This document shows positions 53,709 through 64,000 of a DNA stretch of 64,000 bases, in pieces. The DNA is taken from NCBI RefSeq assembly GCF_003475325.1, contig NZ_QRQC01000001.1, positions 62,001-126,000 on the forward strand, read 5' to 3'. Source of the DNA: Collinsella sp. AF33-16 (GTDB taxonomy: Bacteria > Actinomycetota > Coriobacteriia > Coriobacteriales > Coriobacteriaceae). Below the pieces are notes generated by a model, which was given only the letters and a program-made list of their open reading frames with translations, had not been told where the DNA came from and did not search any database. Position 1 is the first letter of the stretch; each line of letters begins with the position of its first letter. Made by a program: the position numbers and the translations under genes.

Positions 53709-55221
53709 ATCCAATCGCCTCCAGATTCTTCTTAATCTGCTCCTGCAAGCGGTTGGACTCTTCAAAGCACTTCGAAATCTCGCTAGTCAGGCGTGCCATC
53801 TTGTCATCAAACGGCTCACCGTCGTCTTCGACCTCGGCAATGCCTACGTAGCGACCGGGTGTCAGGATGAAATCTTGCTTGGCGATTTCATCCAAATCCG
53901 CTATGGCGCTGAACCCCTTCACGGGCTCGAACTCGCCCTTGCGGAAGGAGTCGAATGCGGATGCAACTTTGTTGATGTCCTCTTCGGTAAACTCGCGTAG
54001 TTTGCGAGAGACCATGGTGCCCATTTCGCGGGCATCGATGAATAGCGTCTTGCCGGACTGAGCCTTCTTCTTGTTCAGGATCCACAAACACACGGGAATT
54101 TGGGTGCTGTAGAACAGCTGCCCCGGCATGGCTACAATGCCCTCGACCAAATCGTCCTCTACGATAGCGCGTCGAATATCGCCCTCGCCGCTCGTCTGGC
54201 TCGAGAGCGACCCATTTGCCAATACGAGGCCAATCTTACCTGTGCTGTTAAGATGCCAAATCATATGCTGCATCCAAGCGAAGTTAGCGTTGCCCGTGGG
54301 CGGCATGCCATACTTCCAACGTACGTCTTCCTGCAGCGCTTCGCCGCCCCAGTTCTTGAGGTTGAAGGGTGGGTTTGCCAACACATAGTCAAACTTTTCA
54401 TTCTTGTGCTGGTCGGCGCTGAAGGTGTCTGCATAGTTGCCCAAGTCAGCCTCGATGCCGCGGATGCCGAGGTTCATCTTTGCGAGCTTCCACGTGGTAG
54501 GGTTGCTCTCCTGGCCAAAGATGGTGATGTCCTGTACCACGTTGCCGCCATGGTGCTCGACGAAGGCTGCGGACTGCACGAACATGCCTCCGCTGCCGCA
54601 GCAGGGGTCGTACACGCGACCGTGGAAAGGCTGGAGGATTTCAACCAGCGTGCGCACGATGCACGACGGCGTATAGAACTCGCCGGCGTTTTTGCCCTCC
54701 ATTGATGCGAATTTCTGCAGGCAATATTCGTATGCGCGCCCTAACAGGTCTTTCTCGCTCTCGTTATCGGTCATTTGTACGTTTGTGAATAAGTCAACGA
54801 CGTCGCCCAAGCGCCTCTTGTCTAGTTCGGGACGAGCGAAGTTCTTGGGCAGCACGTCTTTGAGTTTGTCGTTCTCGCGCTCGATGGCGCGCATGGCATT
54901 GTCAATGATCTGGCCAACTTCGGGCGTATGCGCCGCCTGCGAGATATTCACCCAACGTGCTTCTTCGGGAACGAAGAAGACATTCTGCTCCATGTAGCAG
55001 TCGCGATCCTCCTCGTCGCCGTAACCCTCTGCGACGAGCTCTAGGTAGCGTTCGTCGAAACGGTCCGAGAGGTACTTCAGGAAAATAAGGCCTAACACGA
55101 CGTTTTTGTACTCGGCAGCGTCCAAGTTGCCACGCAGCACATCTGCAGCGTTCCACAGTTGATCCTCAAAGCCAATGTCGGCCGTGTTCTTCTTGGTGTC
55201 CTTAGTCTTGCTTTTAGCCAT
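53698..55221 (-). CDS. hsdM: Type I restriction-modification methyltransferase subunit HsdM
   Basis: Adenine-N6 methyltransferase of 507 residues. The N-terminal domain (LWNAADVLRGNLDAAEYKN) is typical. The SAM motif is DPCCGSGG (205-212) and the catalytic motif NPPF (283-286). Context AGEFYTPSCIVRTLVE and LANGSLSSQTSGEGDIRRA are also standard. It works with HsdS as M2S and with HsdR for cleavage. hsdR ends 14 bases upstream and hsdS overlaps its end, so the three form one operon. Confidence 0.96.
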   Translation of the reverse strand: MAKSKTKDTKKNTADIGFEDQLWNAADVLRGNLDAAEYKNVVLGLIFLKYLSDRFDERYLELVAEGYGDEEDRDCYMEQNVFFVPEEARWVNISQAAHTPEVGQIIDNAMRAIERENDKLKDVLPKNFARPELDKRRLGDVVDLFTNVQMTDNESEKDLLGRAYEYCLQKFASMEGKNAGEFYTPSCIVRTLVEILQPFHGRVYDPCCGSGGMFVQSAAFVEHHGGNVVQDITIFGQESNPTTWKLAKMNLGIRGIEADLGNYADTFSADQHKNEKFDYVLANPPFNLKNWGGEALQEDVRWKYGMPPTGNANFAWMQHMIWHLNSTGKIGLVLANGSLSSQTSGEGDIRRAIVEDDLVEGIVAMPGQLFYSTQIPVCLWILNKKKAQSGKTLFIDAREMGTMVSRKLREFTEEDINKVASAFDSFRKGEFEPVKGFSAIADLDEIAKQDFILTPGRYVGIAEVEDDGEPFDDKMARLTSEISKCFEESNRLQEQIKKNLEAIGYEM

Positions 55222-55235
55222 GCTGTTTTAACTCC

Positions 55236-58325
<3,090 letters not shown>

Positions 58326-58506
58326 GCGCACTCCTTACCTTATGCTTCTTCGACGCTGGTGAGCCTGTCCACCATTGCATTCTAGCAGTTAATCTTGCGT
58401 ATATTGGTATATCTGACACCCGTTAGTTGCCATTTGGCCTATTGGCTGATCGTGCCCGAATGACAATTGGTGGCAAGGCTCTCTTACTTATTAAACTGGC
58501 TCCTAT

Positions 58507-59046
58507 TTACAGGCGCTCGTGTTGTGACAGTTGCCCAAGCGCTTGCTTGAAGCTGTTGTTGGTGATCTTGAGGTCGTTTCCCGCTTGCATTTTAATGAGT
58601 GTCGGGTAGTCGTCCGGATTGTTCTCGATGCGAGCGATGAAGCTTGAGGCTTCATCGGCGCCCGGGGTCTTGTGAGGCATGGGGCCAGCAAGGATCGCGG
58701 CGTAGCCCATCGAGCCGCGTATTTTGCCGAAGTTGAAGTGCTTGAGTCGGGAGTATTCGAGTTGAAACTCAAATCGATCCGGATCGAACCCTTTCTTGCG
58801 GGCGATGCTGCGCAACTTGTCGACGTTAACGACGCTGGCGCCCACAACGAGGATCTTACCCAGAAAGCGTTCCTCAGAGGGATTGTTTTCACTTATGAGA
58901 AGGTCGGACATTCCAAGGGATGCCAAAAGATCCTCAAGAGTGTCTTCGCGATTTGCCTTTGTTATGGCGGGTAGTAGTTCGAGACCCATGCGCCCCATCA
59001 TCGCGTCGCAAAGGTCGGAGAGCTCCTGAATGGTGAGATGCGCCAA
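58507..59046 (-). CDS. Uncharacterised partner of the fused methyltransferase
   Basis: 179 residues, unrecognised. An N-terminal helical part (TIQELSDLCDAMMGRMGLELL) precedes a segment that looks Rossmann-like (FLGKILVVGASVVNVDKL ... IARKKGFDPDRFEF). A third part (GYAAILAGPMPHKTPGADE ... KITNNSFKQALGQL) is conserved-looking but unnamed. The gene starts 2 bases after the methyltransferase gene, so the two are made together. No nuclease, helicase or membrane motif is evident. It could be the effector or an accessory factor of that module. Confidence 0.8.
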   Translation of the reverse strand: MAHLTIQELSDLCDAMMGRMGLELLPAITKANREDTLEDLLASLGMSDLLISENNPSEERFLGKILVVGASVVNVDKLRSIARKKGFDPDRFEFQLEYSRLKHFNFGKIRGSMGYAAILAGPMPHKTPGADEASSFIARIENNPDDYPTLIKMQAGNDLKITNNSFKQALGQLSQHERL

Positions 59047-59048
59047 AG

Positions 59049-60767
59049 CTAGCCCTCCTCATCGAAAAGGTCGGTAAGTTCTTGGCGAGCTCGAGATAGA
59101 CGTAACTTTAACAACTTGATCTCGTCTGTCTTAGCGAGATAGGCATCGGCAATCGTCTTCTGACGATCGGTGTCCTCGAGGGGCACCTTAATTTTGCCGA
59201 GAGCTTTGATGGGCACGCTGGGTATGGTGGTGCCGACTGCTTCACGGGCAAGGAGCTCTTTTCCAGTGGGGCTCGAGAAAAACGCGGCGAGGTAGTAGGG
59301 GTCAATCTTTTCTCTGTTGACGCTCAATACATACAGATTTCCATTCGCGATGATTTTCCGATCTTCAGGGACCTCGGCAACCGCGACCTTGAACGGTGCG
59401 CCGGATTTTGAGATAAGGACGTCGCCGTTGTGGATACGATACTTCTCAAGTTTCGTGTCGAGTGTGGAGAGGTTCGGAAGGTCGTCGATAGACCCATCAG
59501 AGATATTGCCAAGGTTGAGATAGCTGAGTCCGGTGTCTTCGTCGCAGACAAGTGCATCGAGTTCTGCTGCGCGTACGCTTGCGCCTCGCATGATTTTTGC
59601 GACGCTCCCGAGCTCAACTCCATTCGGGACCTCGATTTCTTTTTCGAGATAACGCTTTGCAGAGAGATCGAAGTCGCGCGCCGCAATTTCATCAAGTGTT
59701 TTGAAAACACTCTTTTCGGAATCGGCGCCAAGGCGCTCGACAATCGCGTTAATGGCGGTTTCGTCAATTGAGCAGCTGCGGCGATCATTGGTGCCCAAAT
59801 CAGTTGCATCGACAAAACGGACTCCTTTGGAGCCGCCTGCGGTAAGGACGACGAACGACGTTTGAATCATCGTGTAGGGAGCAAAGACCCCCTTGGGTAG
59901 TGCGACAATCGCTTTAATGAAGCCGTTCTTAACGAAGTATTCGCGAACTGGTTTATCCGTGCCATTAAAGCACGCGCCGTTCGACATGACTGCGGCGGCG
60001 GTCCCTCCCTTTTTGAGGGAATCGACAAGCAGGCGGTTGAAAACCCAATCGGATGACGACGGACGGCTGTAGCGTTCCTGGCCCTTCATGACTTTCTCGA
60101 TGTAATCGGAGCTCTTGGAGAACATCTTGGTCTGCATGCCCCAGGGGTAGTTGGAGAACGCTTTATCTACAGGATTGCGCTCGATGCTGCTGTCGAAATA
60201 GCGGAACATGTCATCACAAGCGTAGTAGATCTGCGAACCCTTGATTTTGGAACGGAGCTTTGCGATGGCGAGGGTGTTTGAATTGAGTTCGACGCCCATA
60301 AGTTTGGCGTCGAGGCATTTCGCTGCGGCAGCTTCGAGGAAATTGCCTGTTCCGCAGCCGAAGTCAATGACCTTCTCGCCGGACTTAATATCCAGAACAG
60401 CAAGTGCGAGGTGCGCGATTCCCTCGGGGGTCGAGGACTCTCCGCCAAAGATTCCCTGGCTGATCGGTCCGTCCTGAAGGAATTTATCGATTGCTTCTTC
60501 GCTGAAACTGGAAAGAACGGCAAGGAGTTCGTCGAATGATCCGTCTGCGGCATTTCTCTTATAGGCGTGATTGAGCAGCGTGGCGATATCGCCGTCTCCC
60601 TGGGATGCGAGCTCAATCATTTCGGCGTGGTCGTCGCATCTGCCGGTTTTCTGAGCGAAACGTGCGAGATATACGAGCGGGTAGAGATATTCGGAGGGCA
60701 ATGAACCGCGGAGACGGGTCGTGAGGGTCCAGCCGATTTCTTTTGTCTGTGCATTGGTGCTAAACAA
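59049..60767 (-). CDS. Fused type I-like methyltransferase-specificity protein (M-S fusion)
   Basis: 572 residues. The methyltransferase part has SAM motif VIDFGCGTGNFLEA (residues 133-146) and a catalytic motif NYPW (206-209) in place of the usual NPPF/Y. Residues from about 390 form a single HsdS-type target-recognition domain (GVELGSVAKIMRGASVRA ... GTTIPSVPIKALGKIKVP) ending in a conserved helix (LLKLRLSRARQELTDLF). One TRD per chain suggests a dimer. No HsdR is linked to it. The promoter carries three palindromic operators, so expression is probably tightly controlled. Confidence 0.88.
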   Translation of the reverse strand: MFSTNAQTKEIGWTLTTRLRGSLPSEYLYPLVYLARFAQKTGRCDDHAEMIELASQGDGDIATLLNHAYKRNAADGSFDELLAVLSSFSEEAIDKFLQDGPISQGIFGGESSTPEGIAHLALAVLDIKSGEKVIDFGCGTGNFLEAAAAKCLDAKLMGVELNSNTLAIAKLRSKIKGSQIYYACDDMFRYFDSSIERNPVDKAFSNYPWGMQTKMFSKSSDYIEKVMKGQERYSRPSSSDWVFNRLLVDSLKKGGTAAAVMSNGACFNGTDKPVREYFVKNGFIKAIVALPKGVFAPYTMIQTSFVVLTAGGSKGVRFVDATDLGTNDRRSCSIDETAINAIVERLGADSEKSVFKTLDEIAARDFDLSAKRYLEKEIEVPNGVELGSVAKIMRGASVRAAELDALVCDEDTGLSYLNLGNISDGSIDDLPNLSTLDTKLEKYRIHNGDVLISKSGAPFKVAVAEVPEDRKIIANGNLYVLSVNREKIDPYYLAAFFSSPTGKELLAREAVGTTIPSVPIKALGKIKVPLEDTDRQKTIADAYLAKTDEIKLLKLRLSRARQELTDLFDEEG

Positions 60768-60787
60768 TTTGATTCCTTTCAGACGAT

Positions 60788-60865
60788 GGTTATCAATAAC
60801 CGTTGACTGAACTATATCACATCGGGTTATGGATAACCAGATAAAATCTCAGGTTATTTATAACC
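60788..60865 (-). promoter_or_regulatory. Promoter with three identical-format palindromic operators
   Basis: Three copies of GGTTAT-N2-ATAACC occur at 60788-60801, 60825-60838 and 60852-60865. On the minus strand a TATAGT -10 (60811-60816) lies 17 bases from a TGGTTA -35-like hexamer (60834-60839) that overlaps the middle copy. The first copy falls near the start of transcription. A repressor bound here would block the methyltransferase gene. Confidence 0.8.
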
Positions 60866-61398
60866 AGAAAAATTCGTCTTACACTGATCTGGCCGACCTG
60901 CTGGTCGTGCCCACTCGTTATTGACTTGGTGACAGCTAAAGGCGTGAGGAGTGAATCGGAGCAGCGTGCATTTGCCGTTTTGGTCTATTCGCAGGTGAAG
61001 ATGAATGGGTGCGGCATACCATTGCATTTCAGTGGGGCACAGTCCTAAGCCGGAGGCGATGGCGGATATGGTGCGATGGTGCCAAGAAAAGCGCCTAGAC
61101 CTGGGCGAGGAACCGAGGCCGCGGGAGCTTTTCTATTTCTTTGATCGCATGGATTGTCTGTTCTGTTGGCCGCGCTGGCGTTGTTTCTTTGCTCTCGTTC
61201 GCGCGGAATCCGCTTGTGGCGGTAGATGTAAATAAACGGTGGAGCGGCTGCAAAAGATCCGCCTCGCTGGGTAGAATCAGGTTGTGCCGCGGAACCCGCT
61301 CCTCAGTCGGTCAACTTTGGAAGCGCGGGCAACGCAGGTACAAGTGTCTTAAGGGCCGGCTGCAACCGGCCCTTTTCTATGACTCCCTTCGCTATCCG
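60866..61398. other. Gene-poor stretch with a bidirectional hairpin
   Basis: No gene I can support. A 76-residue plus-strand frame at 61005-61235 has no ribosome site and ends in unlikely sequence. A strong hairpin AAGGGCCGG/CCGGCCCTT (61351-61374) followed by TTTT on the plus strand could end transcripts from both sides. Confidence 0.5.
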
Positions 61399-61491
61399 TT
61401 ACTGCTTATATTCCCGCCAGATCGAGTAGAGGTTCCGGGCAATGCCGGTCACGTACATCGAGAGGCGCAGGATTTCAAGAAACAAGTTCAT
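61399..61491 (-). CDS. Possible small amphipathic peptide
   Basis: 30 codons from ATG 61491 to TAA. The product is hydrophobic then basic (MNLFLEILRLSMYVTG followed by a charged, aromatic tail). GGGGTGAAG lies just upstream as a weak ribosome site, and the 61351-61374 hairpin would terminate its transcript. Real expression is unproven. Confidence 0.3.
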   Translation of the reverse strand: MNLFLEILRLSMYVTGIARNLYSIWREYKQ

Positions 61492-61628
61492 AGGCTTCAC
61501 CCCAATCGGAGATCGGAGCGTTGCCCGCAGGCGGATTCCGCGGCGGTCAAGATTTTACCCCATAGGTCGCGTCGGGGGATGTCCGACCCCTTTTTGGAGT
61601 GGTGTCGATCTAACGGGCAATCAAGCCT

Positions 61629-61750
61629 CTAGCTCTCTTTGAATTGAGCAAGCATCTGCCCGAAGAAGCTGAGCTCAGTCCCGTTGGGAGTATCGGGGTC
61701 TCGTTTTCGTCCATTTTGAACTCATCGATATTCGCGATCTTCCTCTCCAT
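61629..61750 (-). pseudogene. Short open frame with an apparent frameshift
   Basis: An ATG at 61750 has AGGAGG five bases upstream and encodes MERKIANIDEFKMDEN. From there the natural-looking continuation, DPDTPNGTELSFFGQML and a short tail to a TAG at 61629, is in another frame. Together they would make a polar protein of about 40 residues. Broken gene or sequencing error; function unknown. Confidence 0.35.
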
Positions 61751-61785
61751 GGTGCCTCCTGGTCAGTTTCTATCGTAAGTGCGCC

Positions 61786-62130
61786 CTAAAACAAACACTG
61801 CTCAATCAGCTCTTTGCCGCGTAGGGTGTCGATCCATTCCCGCGGGATGGCTTTGAGGCCGTATGCCGTGCCGGCGAGGGCGCCTGCGACGGCTGCGGTG
61901 GTGTCGGTGTCGTCGCCTAGGTTGACGGCGGCAAGCGCGCAATCTTCGTAGCTGGTGGTGTCGACGAAGCACCAGGTGGCTACCTTAAGCGTGTCGCGAA
62001 CGAAGCCACTTGACCTGATTTCCTGCTCTGGAACGCCTTTCAGATGGAGCGCCCAGCGCGTCGCCGACGGCAAGCCCATAGATGCAGTTGCGTAGTGTTG
62101 TTTTCGGTCTGTCTTTCGTGGGAAACACCT
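61786..62130 (-). pseudogene. ADP-ribosylglycohydrolase remnant with internal deletion
   Basis: The C-terminal third is intact in one frame, with the hallmark NLGDDTDTTAAVAGALAG metal-binding motif. The family's N-terminus, IYGLAVGDALGAPSE, is present at about 62040-62085 in a different frame. The intervening roughly 150-200 residues of a normal enzyme are missing. The open frame that spans both is therefore not a real protein. The deletion junction lies near 62036-62045. Confidence 0.7.
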
Positions 62131-62179
62131 CTTGTACTTTGGATTGAGGATGCGCGGCAACCTGCGGTAGTGTGTCTAG

Positions 62180-62212
62180 CTCAATTCGGGACGCGGTGAG
62201 TCCCGAATTGAG
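62180..62212. repeat. GGGAC-type intergenic palindrome
   Basis: Perfect 13-base arms CTCAATTCGGGAC and GTCCCGAATTGAG with a seven-base loop. Confidence 0.85.
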
Positions 62213-62260
62213 AGAGTTTGTCAGCTAATCTGACAAATGAAAAACCGCAACGCTATTGCT

Positions 62261-62713
62261 TTATACAACAATAGGGACCTCTTTCGGGCACCCTGCCTTT
62301 GATGAGTCGGCGAGTCGTGCCTCGAGGGAGGCTTTGGACACCATGCGCTTGGTGCCATCCTTCCATGAATCCAGCAGTCCTAAATTTAGCAGTTGTGACA
62401 CCCGTGCTGAGCTAACACCGAGCATACGCGCGGCATCCACTGCGGTGACGGCGGGAATGTCGCCGAGTTCGCGGCTGACGGCTACGGCGATAATCTTGCC
62501 GCCGTATTGTTGCTCATGTCCGAAGTCTTGCGCGGGAAGTTCAATGCCACCCATAAGGTGATCGTCGACCATACATGCAAGATAATCAGTGGCGCTTTCG
62601 ACAGCGTCGTTTAGGTCGGAGCCAAGCGTTCCTCCTACGCCCGGCGAGCCACATGGCACGGCATCGACAACGCCATCTGAATCAAAGAACTCGAATTCCC
62701 ATACGTAAACCAG
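62261..62713 (-). CDS. HicB-like antitoxin with C-terminal HTH, apparent CTG start
   Basis: About 150 residues. The N-terminal half has the HicB partial RNase H-like fold (VYVWEFEFFDSDGVVDAVP ... GSDLNDAVESATDYL), and the C-terminal part a winged helix (VTAVDAARMLGVSSARVSQL). The first standard start (GTG 62659) would cut off the first beta strand. Reading upstream, a CTG at 62713 lies exactly seven bases after AGGAGG and restores the full fold; an in-frame stop (TAG) precedes the ribosome site. No HicA-type toxin gene is adjacent. Confidence 0.7.
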   Translation of the reverse strand: MVYVWEFEFFDSDGVVDAVPCGSPGVGGTLGSDLNDAVESATDYLACMVDDHLMGGIELPAQDFGHEQQYGGKIIAVAVSRELGDIPAVTAVDAARMLGVSSARVSQLLNLGLLDSWKDGTKRMVSKASLEARLADSSKAGCPKEVPIVV

Positions 62714-62914
62714 GTAAGACCTCCTCTAATGGCGAATAATACGAGGCGTGCTCCTAGAATATTCCGGTCGCATCGATGCAGCTGAGCATGCCTATCTTAA
62801 AGCCTCGCGCGGACACGAATTGCTGTGCTGTCTGGCACCTTCGCATGGGAGCCTTGCGGTGACTAAAATGTGGCCATAGAGGCAGTTTTAGCGAACCCCG
62901 CGGGAGTGACACGC
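62714..62914. other. Divergent intergenic region
   Basis: Contains the AGGAGG ribosome site of the HicB-like gene on the minus strand (62721-62726) and a possible TAAAAT -10 (62864-62869) for the plus-strand gene. Nothing else recognised. Confidence 0.4.
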
Positions 62915-63184
62915 ATGGATAACAACACTTTGCTGTTCCAGGACAAAGGTTCGGGTAGGTTTAAAGACGTTAAGGTCTACCCCAACCGTATTGAGGTGCT
63001 CAAGAAGGGCGCTTTTGGTGGCAAGCACACCGAAATTGTCTATCTTAAGGACATTACGGGCGTCAATAGAATCAAAGGCCGCGATGTTTTTCTGCGTAAC
63101 AGGCTGTTGACTGCTTGCGTCTTTAGCCTGAGCAGCCGTGCGAAGGCCCAGGAGTTTGTTAACGCGCTGAACATGGTGATGTAG
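62915..63184 (+). CDS. Small PH-like domain protein
   Basis: 89 residues that look like a bacterial PH-like fold: LLFQDKGSGRFKDVKVYPNRIEVLKKG, HTEIVYLKDITGVNRIK, then a C-terminal helix AKAQEFVNALNMVM. The ATG at 62915 follows GGGAG by eight bases and is preferred to an upstream GTG. Function unknown. Confidence 0.72.
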   Translation: MDNNTLLFQDKGSGRFKDVKVYPNRIEVLKKGAFGGKHTEIVYLKDITGVNRIKGRDVFLRNRLLTACVFSLSSRAKAQEFVNALNMVM

Positions 63185-63212
63185 CCTATGGCGGCGTTTG
63201 GGCCAAGGTAAA

Positions 63213-63247
63213 AATCGGGGGCACAGAACGGTATTCTGCGCCCCGAT
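63213..63247. terminator. Bidirectional terminator
   Basis: ATCGGGG...CAGAA pairs with TTCTG...CCCCGAT around CGGTA, between two convergent genes. Confidence 0.7.
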
Positions 63248-63277
63248 TGAGTTGATGCGCCCAAAAAACTGGCTTGC

Positions 63278-64000
63278 CTATTCGTTAACGTCCTCGGTAG
63301 TGTCGCGGTCATTGGCAAGCAGTGCTGTGCCGGCGACCGTTGTCGCCACGGCGGCGGCAGCGAGCCCGGCGGCAACGCCAGAGCTGTCGCCCGTGTCGGC
63401 GAGCTTTCCGCCCGAGCTCTTGCCCTGGTCGCTCTTGTTGCCGCCGCCGTTCTTGTCGGCGCCGCCTGCGTTGGAACCCGTGCCGCTGCCGGTGCCGCCT
63501 GCACTGCTCGAGGCCGCTACGGTAAAGCTTGCTGCTCCATCGCTGGCGAGCGTGTAGTTCTGTGCTGCGTCGCCCAAAAGGCCTTTCGCGCGCACCCAGT
63601 ACGTCCCTGCGGCAAATGTTTCGCCCTCGGCCATTGCCGTGCCCGGAGCGCCGTTCGCGTCGTGCACAAACTCGAGCTGGGCCGTGCAGGCATCGGTTTC
63701 GAGCTTGCCGTCGAGCAGCGCCGTGATCTTGGCGCGCACGTCCTCGCCGGCCTTAAGGCCTTCGAGCCCCTCAAAGTGGGGTGTCAGCGCGCGTGGATCG
63801 ATATCGATGGGCACGGAGCCCCGCAGCTCCGTAACGGTCTCGTTGCCCAAGGCGTCGACATCCACATATTCGATGGCAAACGCATGGCCCGAAGCCGCCA
63901 CGTTGAGTACGTTGCTGCTGTCGACAAGGCGGAAATGGCCCTCGCCAACGGTCTTGCCATCCTGGAGCGAGGCATCGCTCAGCGAGTCGCCGTACGTCAT
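63278..64000 (-). CDS. Sortase-anchored surface protein, C-terminal part (cut by window end)
   Basis: At least 240 residues of the 3' end; the gene continues beyond base 64000, so the apparent start is internal. Two beta-rich modules (FRLVDSSNVLNVAASGHAF and TYWVRAKGLLGDAAQNYTL) precede a Gly/Ser/Asn linker. The cell-wall signal is LADTG, a variant of LPXTG, followed by a hydrophobic Ala/Val helix and a charged tail (NDRDTTEDVNE). It is probably an adhesin-like or pilus-related surface protein. Confidence 0.85.
   Translation of the reverse strand: MTYGDSLSDASLQDGKTVGEGHFRLVDSSNVLNVAASGHAFAIEYVDVDALGNETVTELRGSVPIDIDPRALTPHFEGLEGLKAGEDVRAKITALLDGKLETDACTAQLEFVHDANGAPGTAMAEGETFAAGTYWVRAKGLLGDAAQNYTLASDGAASFTVAASSSAGGTGSGTGSNAGGADKNGGGNKSDQGKSSGGKLADTGDSSGVAAGLAAAAVATTVAGTALLANDRDTTEDVNE

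Noticed and set aside
61005..61235. A 76-residue plus-strand frame after the operators
   Set aside because: No ribosome site and no recognisable domain; the end is rich in Cys/Trp/Arg, typical of chance frames.

Overview
The window looks like a chromosomal segment of a high-GC anaerobic gut actinobacterium of the class Coriobacteriia, most likely Collinsella or a close relative. This is inferred from gene content and codon use: a PTS-driven alpha-glucoside system, an [FeFe]-hydrogenase with a flavin/iron-sulfur partner, superoxide reductase instead of catalase, FucO, and AddAB. No rRNA, tRNA or CRISPR array was seen.

Layout. 1-4923: an alpha-glucoside PTS operon (IIA-Glc, BglG/LicT antiterminator, IICB permease, GH4 6-phospho-alpha-glucosidase). 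4924-11188: a four-gene unit joining an NADH/FAD iron-sulfur subunit and an [FeFe]-hydrogenase to a Tat-type substrate-binding lipoprotein and a fused permease-ATPase. 11404-16321: an orphan RelB/DinJ-like antitoxin, CPBP protease, YgiQ radical SAM protein, a DUF1275 membrane protein and an AT-rich Tubby/LURP-like gene. 16737-25108: fucO, M42 peptidase, an HTH/HipA-like kinase protein, mnmA, cysK, an Rrf2 regulator, a small membrane protein and a YerC/TrpR-like regulator. 25266-46406: DNA metabolism (addB, addA, dnaE, SWIM-SNF2 helicase, ruvCAB with a LexA box), superoxide reductase, a degenerate NadE-like protein and formate-THF ligase. 46584-50323: a membrane-anchored unknown, a cation efflux protein and a zinc-ribbon protein.

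50400-60870 is a lower-GC defence island. It holds a complete type I restriction-modification operon on the minus strand (hsdR-hsdM-hsdS). Its specificity gene sits in an inversion cassette with a tyrosine recombinase, a silent 5' half-hsdS and a silent 3' half-hsdS. Four copies of one near-palindromic 14-bp site lie exactly at the half-gene borders. Next to it lies a second, restriction-less module: a fused methyltransferase-specificity protein plus an uncharacterised 179-residue protein, behind three identical-format palindromic operators. 60870-64000 is a decayed stretch: small ORFs, an internally deleted ADP-ribosylglycohydrolase, an orphan HicB-like antitoxin with an apparent CTG start, a PH-like protein, and the 3' end of a sortase-anchored surface protein leaving the window.

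A family of intergenic palindromes built around a GGGACGGGG-type core is scattered through the chromosomal part and brackets dnaE on both sides. The strongest candidate for an interesting system is the hsdS inversion cassette: its crossover site is translated as LNGYL on one strand and LNSHL on the other, so one DNA site serves as both the mid-gene linker and the gene end.
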